A program made the translations under genes and the position numbers. From positions 1 through 35,397 of the forward strand of contig JAGWOR010000025.1 in assembly GCA_028870845.1 (NCBI GenBank): a stretch of 35,397 bases of DNA, read 5' to 3'. Position 1 is the stretch's first letter. Each line of letters starts with the position of its first letter. The stretch is from Gammaproteobacteria bacterium (GTDB lineage: Bacteria; Pseudomonadota; Gammaproteobacteria; Natronospirales; REEB76). Of the stretch, positions 26,005 through 35,397 are shown one piece after another. The notes beneath the pieces are model-generated. The model worked only from the letters and a program-made list of their open reading frames with translations. It did no database searches and had not been told where the DNA came from.

Positions 26005-27171
26005 ATGCGCCACACGTGTCGATTCAGCCGACGGTCGGCGGGTGAATTTCTCCAGCGTTACTGGCAGAAGTCACCGCGCCTGTTGCGCCTGGCATTTCCC
26101 GGAATCCTGCCAGCCATCACCCCGGAAGAACTGGCTGGCCTGGCCTGCGAAACCGGGGTTGAATCCCGGTTGATTATCAAAACCGGCGGGCAGCCGGGCT
26201 GGAACGTGCGGCATGGGCCTTTCAAGACCGCCGATTTCAGCAAATTGCCTGAAAAGAACTGGACACTGCTGGTACAAGACACCGACAAGCATGTGCCTGA
26301 ACTGGCGGATTTTCTGGGGCACTTTGATTTTATCCCGCGTTGGCGTGTTGATGATCTGATGATCAGTTATGCGGTGGACGGCGGCACCGTTGGTCCGCAC
26401 GTGGACGCCTATGACGTATTTCTGCTGCAGGTGCTTGGCCAGCGGCGCTGGCGCATCACCCGCAAACACCTGCCGCCGCTGATCAAACCGGGTTTGCAGC
26501 TCGATCTGGTGGGTGATTTCAAGCCGCAGCATGACTGGCTGCTGAGCCCCGGAGACATGCTGTACCTGCCGCCCGGCACCGCCCATCACGGCACGGCCGT
26601 GGGTGAATGCATGACGTTTTCCATCGGCATGCGCGCCCCCACCGATGCTGAAATGCTCGCCGATCTCAGTACCCGGCTGCTTGCCCGCTTGGATAAGCAT
26701 GCCCGCTACACGGATCCAGACCTGTCGCCCGCGATATCCGACACAAGCCGCCTCAACACAAAAACACTGGCTGCGATCCGAAAACGGATGTGCAGTGCGC
26801 TGCGCATGAGAGCGGATGAACTGGATGAATGGTTTGGATGCTTTATTACCGAGCCCAAAAGCTGGTTGATACCAAGACCCGCGCGCCGCAGGCTCACGCC
26901 TGCGGTATTGGCGGCAAAATTGAAGCACCACAAAAAAATCGCCCGCAGCCCGGCTGCCAGCCTGTTGTGGTCGGTGGCGGGAACACGCCATATCCGGCTG
27001 TTCGTGAACGGACGCTGCCACCTGCTGCCTGCGGGAATGGCGGAATTTGCACGCCTCCTGGGCAACCGGCGCATGTATACAGCAACCATGCTGGCGCCAT
27101 GGCTGCGTAAACCCCACGCCGCCAAGCTGCTGGCTGAACTCCACAATGAAGGTTTACTGTATTTTCCATAA
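26005..27171 (+). CDS. roxA: Cupin-fold ribosomal protein L16 arginine hydroxylase (RoxA/YcfD)
   Basis: This is a JmjC-type 2-oxoglutarate and Fe(II)-dependent oxygenase that hydroxylates an arginine of ribosomal protein L16. The 388-residue protein shows the YcfD pattern: FLQRYWQKSPRLLRLAFPG (15-33), ITPEELAGLA, WRVDDLMISYAVDGGTVGPHVDAYDVFLLQ with metal ligands H132 and D134, and GDMLYLPPGTAHHG with the third ligand probably H194. The C-terminal half holds the dimerisation helices and a winged-helix-like end. The ATG is 3 bases after the purB stop and lacks a clear ribosome binding site, so reinitiation is likely. L16 itself is not in the window. Confidence 0.93.
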   Translation: MRHTCRFSRRSAGEFLQRYWQKSPRLLRLAFPGILPAITPEELAGLACETGVESRLIIKTGGQPGWNVRHGPFKTADFSKLPEKNWTLLVQDTDKHVPELADFLGHFDFIPRWRVDDLMISYAVDGGTVGPHVDAYDVFLLQVLGQRRWRITRKHLPPLIKPGLQLDLVGDFKPQHDWLLSPGDMLYLPPGTAHHGTAVGECMTFSIGMRAPTDAEMLADLSTRLLARLDKHARYTDPDLSPAISDTSRLNTKTLAAIRKRMCSALRMRADELDEWFGCFITEPKSWLIPRPARRRLTPAVLAAKLKHHKKIARSPAASLLWSVAGTRHIRLFVNGRCHLLPAGMAEFARLLGNRRMYTATMLAPWLRKPHAAKLLAELHNEGLLYFP

Positions 27172-27337
27172 ACAAATGCGCACAGGTACGTCACGCTGCT
27201 CGCAGCGTAATGAAAACCTGCCCCACAGTGGTTGATTACACGATGCAACCGGTTCCAGGCATGTAAAATGGATCCCCATACAGGTGCCGGCGAATGCAGT
27301 GGCCACCATCCAGACTACCAGATCCAGGTACCCGCAC

Positions 27338-27829
27338 ATGAACGAACGTTCCCCATCCTACCGGGCACTAACCAGTTCCGAAGAAAACCGCAACGCGGCC
27401 GCAGAACTAGCACGTGCCGCGCATATGCACCTGGCACTGTTCACACCGGACCTGGAAACCGCCGTTTATGACAATCAGGATTTTATCGACGCGATACAGC
27501 GGCTCGCCCTACGCAGCCGCTATTCAAAGATCCGCATCCTGGTCACTGATCCAACCAGCGCCATAAAAAACGGGCACCGGCTCATCGAATTGGGCAGGCA
27601 CTTGAGCAGTTTCATTGAATTCCGCCGCCCCTCCGAACAGCATGCCAATCGCACCGATACCTTCATGGTGATCGACGAGACCGGGCTGATGTACCGGCCG
27701 CTGGCTGAAAGATATGAAGGTTATTTCGACCCGGATAACGCCTTCGAGGCACGCGTGCACCTGCGCGATTTCGACATCATCTGGGAACAATCTGAAGCGG
27801 AACCTGAATTCAGACGCTTGGGACTATGA
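27338..27829 (+). CDS. Conserved hypothetical protein, DUF7931-like
   Basis: I do not recognise a proven function. The 163-residue protein is soluble, with no signal peptide or membrane segment. Features such as LALFTPDLETAVYDNQDFIDAI (32-53), KIRILVTDP (64-72), GHRLIELGRHLSSFIEFR (79-96) and DTFMVIDETGLMYRPL (107-122) recall the fold of phospholipase D-like domains, but no HxK-type catalytic motif is present. From memory, similar proteins (DUF7931, some misnamed HPA2 acetyltransferase) sit next to roxA in Pseudomonas and relatives. I prefer the ATG at 27338 (MNERSPSYRAL); an in-frame ATG at 27284 adds 18 unconvincing residues. About 165 bases separate it from roxA. Confidence 0.7.
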   Translation: MNERSPSYRALTSSEENRNAAAELARAAHMHLALFTPDLETAVYDNQDFIDAIQRLALRSRYSKIRILVTDPTSAIKNGHRLIELGRHLSSFIEFRRPSEQHANRTDTFMVIDETGLMYRPLAERYEGYFDPDNAFEARVHLRDFDIIWEQSEAEPEFRRLGL

Positions 27830-27883
27830 TGAATTGAAAGCCAGGCGCTTGCATCTTATTGGGTATACGGGTGTGTCGCACTC

Positions 27884-28363
27884 ATGAGCTGGAACCCACA
27901 TGTCACCGTGGCGGCGATCGCACAGCGCGATGGCCGTTTTCTGATGGTGGCGGAACAAGTCCGCGGCAGGACGGTGATCAATAACCCCGCCGGACACCTG
28001 GAAGAATCGGAAAGTTTCCTGGATGCGGTGCGACGCGAAACCATGGAGGAAACCGGTTGGGATTTTGAGCCGGATGCGGTCAGCGGAATCTATCTTTGGA
28101 AAAATATTTCGTTGGGAACAACTTTTTTGCGCATTGCGTTCGCCGGCCACTGCCTGCGGCATCATCCCGGCCGGCCCCTGGACCGCGGTATAATTGAAGC
28201 CCGCTGGTATACCCGCGAGGAACTGGCGTTGGGTGACCTGACACTGCGCAGCCCGCTGGTTACCCGCTGCATCGATGACTATCTCTCAGGCAAACGCTAT
28301 CCGCTCGAGATGCTTTCCTGCCTGGGTCAAATCGAGATTCTCACCGCTGATGCACACGACTGA
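27884..28363 (+). CDS. nudJ: NUDIX phosphatase NudJ
   Basis: This 159-residue NUDIX hydrolase has a complete NUDIX box at 37-59: G37, E43, R51-E52, E55-E56 and G58 in GHLEESESFLDAVRRETMEE. It starts SWNPHVTVAAIA, close to E. coli NudJ, which hydrolyses nucleoside di- and triphosphates and hydroxymethylpyrimidine pyrophosphate. The gene lies 22 bases before mnmA and in the nudJ-mnmA-hflD order seen in E. coli, which supports orthology over another NUDIX type. No clear ribosome binding site precedes the ATG. Confidence 0.9.
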   Translation: MSWNPHVTVAAIAQRDGRFLMVAEQVRGRTVINNPAGHLEESESFLDAVRRETMEETGWDFEPDAVSGIYLWKNISLGTTFLRIAFAGHCLRHHPGRPLDRGIIEARWYTREELALGDLTLRSPLVTRCIDDYLSGKRYPLEMLSCLGQIEILTADAHD

Positions 28364-28385
28364 CACGATATCAACGTCGTAGAAT

Positions 28386-29540
28386 ATGCCCATGCCAGTA
28401 AAGAACAATATCCGCGTGATCCTCGGCCTGTCCGGCGGAGTGGATTCGGCCGTGGCGGCCCTGCTGCTCAAGCAACAGGGCTTTACCCTGGAAGCCGTGT
28501 ACATGGAGAACTGGGAGGAGGAAAATGAACAGTATTATTGCAACAGCGCGGAAGATTTCCAGGATGCCAGGCAGGTCTGCGAGCAACTCGATATCCCACT
28601 GCACAAGGTAAACTTCGCCGCCGATTACCGCGAGCGTGTTTTTAGTCATTTCCTCGACGCATACGCATCCGGCCGTACACCCAATCCCGATGTGATGTGC
28701 AATACTGAAATCAAGTTTCAGTGCTTTCTGGGATACGCCCAACGCCTGGGTGCACAATTGATCGCCACCGGTCACTATGCACGCAAACGCGAAGCCGTTA
28801 ATGGTATGCAATTATTGCGCGCCGCCGACTGCGGCAAAGATCAAAGTTACTTCCTGCATGGCATATCCCAAAATGCGCTGTGCAACAGCCTATTCCCCAT
28901 CGGCGATCTGCATAAGCACGAGGTTCGCAAACTTGCCCGGGACGCTGGTTTCACCAACCACGCCAAGAAGGACAGTACCGGCATCTGCTTCATCGGCGAA
29001 CGCAAATTCAGCAGCTTCCTGGCCAGCTATCTGCCAGCCCAGCCGGGTGACATCGTAACCCCGGAAGGTGAACATCTGGGGATGCACCAGGGTCTCATGT
29101 TTTACACCCTGGGTCAGCGGCATGGACTGGGCATTGGTGGACGCAAGAAATCTAGCGGTAAACCCTGGTATGTGGCAGCGAAAAATCTGCAGCGCAATGT
29201 CCTGGTGGTAGTCCAGGACCGGGATCACCCGCTGCTGCTGCAACGCTCAGTGTTGGCTTTCAACCCGCATTGGATTTCGGGCCAAGCTCCCGGTGCACTT
29301 TTCAGCTGCACGGCCAAAAGCCGGTATCGCCAAGCGGATCAGGACTGCCAGGTGCGCATGCTGGACGACCGGCACTGTCGTGTGGAGTTCATGCATGCGC
29401 AGCGCGCGCTGACACCAGGGCAGTACGTGGTGTTTTATTCAGGCCAGGAATGCCTGGGTGGCGCGGTCATAGGCCAGGTTGGAGAGCAGGCCAACAGCGC
29501 ATCCCCGGATACCGCGACCCGCGCGCGCAACGCAGCATGA
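28386..29540 (+). CDS. mnmA: tRNA-specific 2-thiouridylase MnmA
   Basis: MnmA thiolates position 2 of U34 in tRNAs for Lys, Glu and Gln, using sulfur relayed by the Tus system. The 384-residue protein has the ATP pyrophosphatase P-loop GLSGGVDSAVAALLL (14-28), catalytic C105 in NPDVMCNTEIKF, and partner C201 in STGICFIGERKF, followed by YTLGQRHGLGIGG and the C-terminal beta-barrels. ATG at 28392 would drop two residues. Its stop overlaps the hflD start (ATGA). Confidence 0.97.
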   Translation: MPMPVKNNIRVILGLSGGVDSAVAALLLKQQGFTLEAVYMENWEEENEQYYCNSAEDFQDARQVCEQLDIPLHKVNFAADYRERVFSHFLDAYASGRTPNPDVMCNTEIKFQCFLGYAQRLGAQLIATGHYARKREAVNGMQLLRAADCGKDQSYFLHGISQNALCNSLFPIGDLHKHEVRKLARDAGFTNHAKKDSTGICFIGERKFSSFLASYLPAQPGDIVTPEGEHLGMHQGLMFYTLGQRHGLGIGGRKKSSGKPWYVAAKNLQRNVLVVVQDRDHPLLLQRSVLAFNPHWISGQAPGALFSCTAKSRYRQADQDCQVRMLDDRHCRVEFMHAQRALTPGQYVVFYSGQECLGGAVIGQVGEQANSASPDTATRARNAA

Positions 29541-30172
29541 ATAAGTCACTCAGCAACCGGGTGCTGGCCCTGGCCGGCGTGGTTCAGGCCGCTGCCTTGG
29601 TGAACGATATCGCCACCGGCCAGCGCGCCGATGAGCAGTCGCTCAACTCCACACTCAGCAGCATACTGAAGACCGAGCCGGTGGATGTTGCAGACGTATA
29701 TGGAGGATTGCGCGGTCTTGGCTTCGGCTTGCAGAGGCTGATCGGCCTGCTGGGAGACCAGCAAAGCAGCTCGGATGTCGCGGTTTTGCGCTATACCCTG
29801 AGCCTGATGCAGCTGCAGGGCAAGGTCATGCGCCGGCGGATATTGAAACAGGTGCTTGAGGACGGCATCCGCCGCGCCCGGGAGCAGTTCCGGCATTTCG
29901 GCCCTACCCACGCGAATGTCCTGGCAAATCTGGCGGACACCTATCTGCACAGCGCCGGCACCATCCAGCCCCGGATCATGGTCACCGGCGATGCCGTGCA
30001 TCTGCAAAATCAGCGCATCATCGACATGGTGCGCAGCCTGCTGCTTGGCGGGTTGCGTTCTGCGGTGTTGTGGCGGCAGTGTGGCGGGTCGCGCTGGATG
30101 CTGCTGTTTCTGCGATCATCGCTGCATCAAGAAGCAAAGCGCCTGTTACGGGAATCCGGCCGCTACGCCTGA
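29537..30172 (+). CDS. hflD: HflD-family protein
   Basis: This 211-residue, mainly helical protein starts SNRVLALAGVVQAAALVNDIA, which is diagnostic of HflD. It was named for control of lambda lysogeny through CII in E. coli; its housekeeping role is not settled, but it is peripheral to the inner membrane and always linked to mnmA and purB. The frame is open far upstream inside mnmA, but the ATG at 29537 overlapping the mnmA stop gives the normal length and N-terminus. It is followed by a 123-base gap before acnA. Confidence 0.93.
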   Translation: MNKSLSNRVLALAGVVQAAALVNDIATGQRADEQSLNSTLSSILKTEPVDVADVYGGLRGLGFGLQRLIGLLGDQQSSSDVAVLRYTLSLMQLQGKVMRRRILKQVLEDGIRRAREQFRHFGPTHANVLANLADTYLHSAGTIQPRIMVTGDAVHLQNQRIIDMVRSLLLGGLRSAVLWRQCGGSRWMLLFLRSSLHQEAKRLLRESGRYA

Positions 30173-30295
30173 AGCGGCGGATTGGCATCCCAATACTTTA
30201 TAATTAGTTCCGTTGCGGCACACCTCTCAGCACCATCCGCCTGGCCTGACCCGCGGTCGCCTGTTTCAACCTTTTGAATAAATAACGGAGTCATC

Positions 30296-33034
<2,739 letters not shown>

Positions 33035-33070
33035 GGAACCCGCAGGGATTCGTACGTGATGCGGAAGCCC

Positions 33071-33099
33071 GCCACCGCCTGCAAGATGCAGGCGGTGGC
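33071..33099. terminator. Perfect 13-bp inverted repeat between acnA and the convergent small gene
   Basis: GCCACCGCCTGCA (33071-33083) and its exact reverse complement (33087-33099) are separated by AGA, giving a very stable GC-rich hairpin 37 bases after the acnA stop. It has no U run on either strand, so it is either a weak bidirectional terminator or a 3'-end stabilising structure for acnA mRNA. Confidence 0.55.
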
Positions 33100-33116
33100 G
33101 CTGAACCGGCTGCAGC

Positions 33117-33548
33117 TCAGTATTTGGACTGCTCGACTTTCCAGACGGTAGGCTGCCAGTCTCCTGATGCCAGCACCTTGGCACCAATATAATAGGCTTT
33201 ACCGGCTTCCAGCTTGAGTTTCAGTACATGAGTCTTCTGTCCGTATACTGCATTGCGTGACAGTCCGGGGACATCCGCAAGGTTGACCTTGCCGAGTTTG
33301 AAATCAAAAGAATATTCACCCGGTTTAACCCATAACACGCCCTGGTTGGAGCGGTTGGTGAGTTTCCCATCCACGGCCCAGATTTTCACCGGCCAAATCT
33401 GCCTGGCTGTCTGGTTTTCATTCAAGTACAGCACCGCGTGGGGCTCGTTACGTGAGCCCACGAAGGGAGCAGCCATGGCCAGAGTGCTGACCAGCAAAAG
33501 CAACCAGGCGCTTAATCCCGCAACTTTCGCACGCTTTACGCTTTTCAT
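33117..33548 (-). CDS. Small secreted protein of unknown function
   Basis: I do not recognise the family. The 143-residue product has a clear Sec signal peptide: basic MKSVKRAK, a hydrophobic core with SAWLLLLVS, and a probable cut near AMA at residue 26. No lipobox cysteine is present. The mature part of about 117 residues is predicted to be beta-rich, with IWAVDGKLTNRS, VLWVKPGEYSFDFKLG and LEAGKAYYIGAK, which recalls small periplasmic beta-sandwich (PEGA-like) proteins. Start choice is firm: AGGAGG stands just ahead of ATG 33548. It lies 70 bases after sseA and could share its transcript, and it is convergent with acnA. Confidence 0.8.
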   Translation of the reverse strand: MKSVKRAKVAGLSAWLLLLVSTLAMAAPFVGSRNEPHAVLYLNENQTARQIWPVKIWAVDGKLTNRSNQGVLWVKPGEYSFDFKLGKVNLADVPGLSRNAVYGQKTHVLKLKLEAGKAYYIGAKVLASGDWQPTVWKVEQSKY

Positions 33549-33618
33549 CTTCAACCTCCTCACGGCCACAGCCGAAATTCAATCAACCAAGGCATCCAGG
33601 TTACATCATCCGGGCCCA

Positions 33619-34464
33619 TCATCCCCGTTCCACCCCGTGGCGTGGGTCGCGTATCCATTCACTCCATGATCCGGCATACAGCCGCCCACCTTTCAATCCG
33701 GCCACTTCCATGGCCAGCAGGTTATGGCAGGCAGTCACTCCCGATCCGCACATGCAGACCGTATCGGTCGGCGCCGCGCCAGCCAGGGCAGTCTCAAAAC
33801 GCCGTCGCAGTTCCGCGGGCGATTTGAAACACATGTCTTGTGAAACGTTTTCTGCATATGGCTGGTTGACAGCGCCGGGTATATGTCCGGCCACGGGATC
33901 GATGGGCTCTTCCTCGCCCCGAAAGCGGCTGGGCGCGCGGGCATCCAGCAGACGCGCCATGGGGAGCAAACTGATTTCCGCCACATGTGCCGCATCCACC
34001 CATAGGGTATCGTCAGGATACGCCACCAAATCTCCAGCTGGCGAAGCTGCCGGCAATTCACGGGTCAGGGGACGCTGTTCCGCGCTCCATTTGCCAATGC
34101 CGCCATCCAGCACGGCGGCCTGCGCATGACCCAGCCACCGCATTAACCACCAGAGACGGGCGGCGAATGCCCCACCGGCGTCGTCGTATGCAATGACCTG
34201 GCTGGAATTGTTCACGCCAAGCTTTTGCAGCCTGGCCGCCAGTACCCCCGGCTCAGGTAAAGGATGCCGCCCGGAACGCGGAGTCACCGGCCCGGCCAAA
34301 TCCCGGTCAAGATGCAGATAGTGAGCGCCGGGAATATGACCCGCCTGGTAGCGCCGCATACCCTCCTGGGGATCCGCCAGCACAGTACGGCAGTCAAACA
34401 AAAACCAGTCGGAACAAAGGTTAGCTGCCAGGGTTTCCGTATCAACCAGTGTCGTATAGATCAT
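33619..34464 (-). CDS. sseA: 3-mercaptopyruvate sulfurtransferase (SseA-type rhodanese)
   Basis: This is a tandem rhodanese of 281 residues: an inactive N-terminal domain (FLFDCRTVLADP, GHIPGAHYLHLD) and a catalytic C-terminal domain (RLLDARAPSRFRGEEEPIDPVAGHIPGAVN) with nucleophile C239 in the loop CGSGVTA. That loop is typical of mercaptopyruvate sulfurtransferases, whereas thiosulfate rhodaneses usually have basic residues there. It transfers sulfur from 3-mercaptopyruvate, probably to thioredoxin or cyanide. Length matches E. coli SseA. AGGA lies 7 bases before the ATG. It is divergent from the SDR gene. Confidence 0.93.
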   Translation of the reverse strand: MIYTTLVDTETLAANLCSDWFLFDCRTVLADPQEGMRRYQAGHIPGAHYLHLDRDLAGPVTPRSGRHPLPEPGVLAARLQKLGVNNSSQVIAYDDAGGAFAARLWWLMRWLGHAQAAVLDGGIGKWSAEQRPLTRELPAASPAGDLVAYPDDTLWVDAAHVAEISLLPMARLLDARAPSRFRGEEEPIDPVAGHIPGAVNQPYAENVSQDMCFKSPAELRRRFETALAGAAPTDTVCMCGSGVTACHNLLAMEVAGLKGGRLYAGSWSEWIRDPRHGVERG

Positions 34465-34490
34465 ACGTACGTCCTACTAATAACATGGAA

Positions 34491-34498
34491 AGTATAAT
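34491..34498. promoter_or_regulatory. Overlapping divergent -10 elements between sseA and the SDR gene
   Basis: AGTATAAT reads as a perfect TATAAT on the plus strand (34493-34498) and as TATACT on the minus strand (34491-34496). It could serve the SDR gene (start 26 bases downstream) and sseA (start 27 bases the other way). Neither side has a good -35 box, so the call is tentative. Confidence 0.35.
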
Positions 34499-34523
34499 CG
34501 CTGAGACGCATAATCACCCGGAT

Positions 34524-35348
34524 ATGCATCGTTCCCTGAAAGGTAAGACCCTGTTCATCACGGGTGCCAGCCGCGGAATCGGCGCGGCCATCGCGCTGCG
34601 CGCCGCCGCGGACGGCGCCAATACTGTGATTGCCGCTAAATCGGCACGTCGCCACCCGAAACTGCCTGGAACGATCCACAGTGTCGCTTCGCAAGCAGCG
34701 GACGCCGGCGGTACCGCATTGGCTGTGGAAATGGACCTACGCGATGAGCAATCCGTGCGGGCTGCAATCCGGCAGTGCATGAACAGGTTCGGTGGGATCG
34801 ATATCCTGGTGAACAATGCCGGCGCCATCTGGCTGGCCGGCACGCTGGAAACCCCGATCAAGCGTTTCGACCTGATGATGGCGGTGAATGTGCGTGGCAC
34901 GTTCCTGTGTTCACAGTCCGCCCTGCCCTATTTACTGAAATCCGCGAATCCACATATCCTCAATCTGGCCCCGCCGCCTGACCTGGATCCCAGGTGGTTC
35001 AGGAACCATGGGGCTTACACCATCTCCAAATACGGCATGAGCCTGTGTACCCTCGGCATGGCCGCGGAATTCTCAGGCAGGGTGGCGGTCAACGCGCTTT
35101 GGCCACGCACCGTCATCGCGACCGCCGCTGTCAATATGCTTGGTGGGAAAATTCAGGCTGAAAACTGCCGCACCCCGGCCATCGTAGCGGATGCCGCCTG
35201 CTCGATATTGACACGTGATCACAAAACCTGCAGCGGCAGGTTTTTCCTCGATGAGGACGTGTTACGTGAAGAAGGCATGCAGGACTTTACAGGCTACGCG
35301 GTTAAAGCCGGTGCCGATCTCGAACTGGATCTGTTTGTGGATCAATAG
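34524..35348 (+). CDS. Short-chain dehydrogenase/reductase, HSDL2-like, with altered catalytic serine
   Basis: The 274-residue protein has a Rossmann fold with cofactor motif TGASRGIG (13-20), NNAG (97-100) and catalytic YxxxK (Y165, K169 in AYTISKYGMSL). The sequence HPKLPGTIHSVA and the stretch DLDPRWFRNHGAYT identify it with the hydroxysteroid dehydrogenase-like 2 group, often tied to fatty acid metabolism. Relatives read L-S-P-P where this protein has L-A149-P-P, so the catalytic serine appears to be alanine. I chose ATG 34524 (MHRSLKGKTLFITG); in-frame ATGs at 34449 and 34485 lie upstream of or over the candidate -10 box. Substrate unknown. Confidence 0.85.
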   Translation: MHRSLKGKTLFITGASRGIGAAIALRAAADGANTVIAAKSARRHPKLPGTIHSVASQAADAGGTALAVEMDLRDEQSVRAAIRQCMNRFGGIDILVNNAGAIWLAGTLETPIKRFDLMMAVNVRGTFLCSQSALPYLLKSANPHILNLAPPPDLDPRWFRNHGAYTISKYGMSLCTLGMAAEFSGRVAVNALWPRTVIATAAVNMLGGKIQAENCRTPAIVADAACSILTRDHKTCSGRFFLDEDVLREEGMQDFTGYAVKAGADLELDLFVDQ

Positions 35349-35364
35349 CCGGTAGGCAGGGATT

Positions 35365-35397
35365 TCAGTCGAGTTCCACCCATGCCGGGATATCGCG
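35365..35397 (-). CDS. Possible C-terminal end of a minus-strand gene (partial)
   Basis: Reading leftward from the window edge gives RDIPAWVELD followed by TGA, an open and protein-like stretch of ten codons. It is too short to identify, and chance cannot be ruled out. If real, it is convergent with the SDR gene with a 16-base gap. Confidence 0.3.
   Translation of the reverse strand, partial: RDIPAWVELD

Noticed and set aside
26071-27144. Long minus-strand open frame of 357 codons opposite roxA
   Set aside because: The opposite strand has a full RoxA with intact metal ligands; the antisense product has no motif and is low in complexity.
27193-27208. Short hairpin ACGCTG/CAGCGT after roxA as a terminator
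   Set aside because: The stem is only 6 bp and is followed by AATGAAAACC, not a U run.
27154-27339. A 61-codon minus-strand open frame filling the gap between roxA and the DUF7931-like gene
   Set aside because: It has a hydrophobic start but no ribosome binding site, and it runs into roxA antisense; nothing supports expression.

Overview
The window is chromosomal housekeeping DNA from a gammaproteobacterium, moderately GC-rich with two AT-rich intergenic patches. The best taxonomic clue is gene order. The series uvrY-uvrC-pgsA-tRNA-Gly(GCC)-tRNA-Cys(GCA)-tRNA-Leu(UAA) matches the Escherichia coli uvrY-uvrC-pgsA-glyW-cysT-leuZ locus. The series nudJ-mnmA-hflD with purB nearby, and rluE divergent from icd, are also classic gammaproteobacterial neighbourhoods. 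A lysine dehydrogenase/ALDH7 pair, a class II DAHP synthase, a DegV protein and a TolB/TPR membrane protein suggest a non-enteric, environmental lineage. I cannot name the genus.

Region 1 (1-6600, all minus strand): a response regulator of the UvrY/GacA type, a family 5-like uracil-DNA glycosylase, uvrC and pgsA, then the three tRNA genes, then ccmABCDE for cytochrome c heme delivery (ccmE runs off the left edge). A good tRNA-type promoter precedes tRNA-Gly. A rho-independent terminator follows tRNA-Gly, and a second, weaker promoter candidate precedes tRNA-Cys. Region 2 (6600-10100): icd, with an unusual C-terminal insertion, is divergent from rluE, and rluE overlaps tail to tail with a class II DAHP synthase gene.

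Region 3 (10100-20750): a lysine 6-dehydrogenase-like enzyme and an ALDH7 aldehyde dehydrogenase form a plausible lysine-to-aminoadipate module. They are followed by an UppP-like phosphatase and a membrane-anchored TolB-like/TPR protein. On the other strand are a single-domain asparaginase and a PlpD-type patatin autotransporter. An NfeD protease/slipin operon completes the region. Region 4 (20750-24480, minus strand): a DegV protein, a one-domain MazG-like pyrophosphohydrolase translationally coupled to a CoA-type NUDIX hydrolase, and fumC.

Region 5 (24480-33040, plus strand): purB, roxA (ribosomal protein L16 arginine hydroxylase), a DUF7931-like protein, nudJ, mnmA, hflD and acnA. Region 6 (33040-end): a small secreted protein and a 3-mercaptopyruvate sulfurtransferase on the minus strand, a divergent HSDL2-like short-chain dehydrogenase lacking the expected serine, and ten codons of what may be another minus-strand gene.

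I saw no CRISPR array, insertion sequence, prophage or defence island, and no clear case for a wholly new multi-gene system. The most interesting points are local: the Icd insertion beside an altered cofactor site, the glycosylase placed between uvrY and uvrC, the rewired tRNA cluster leading into ccm, the half-length MazG, and the SDR with a Ser-to-Ala change.
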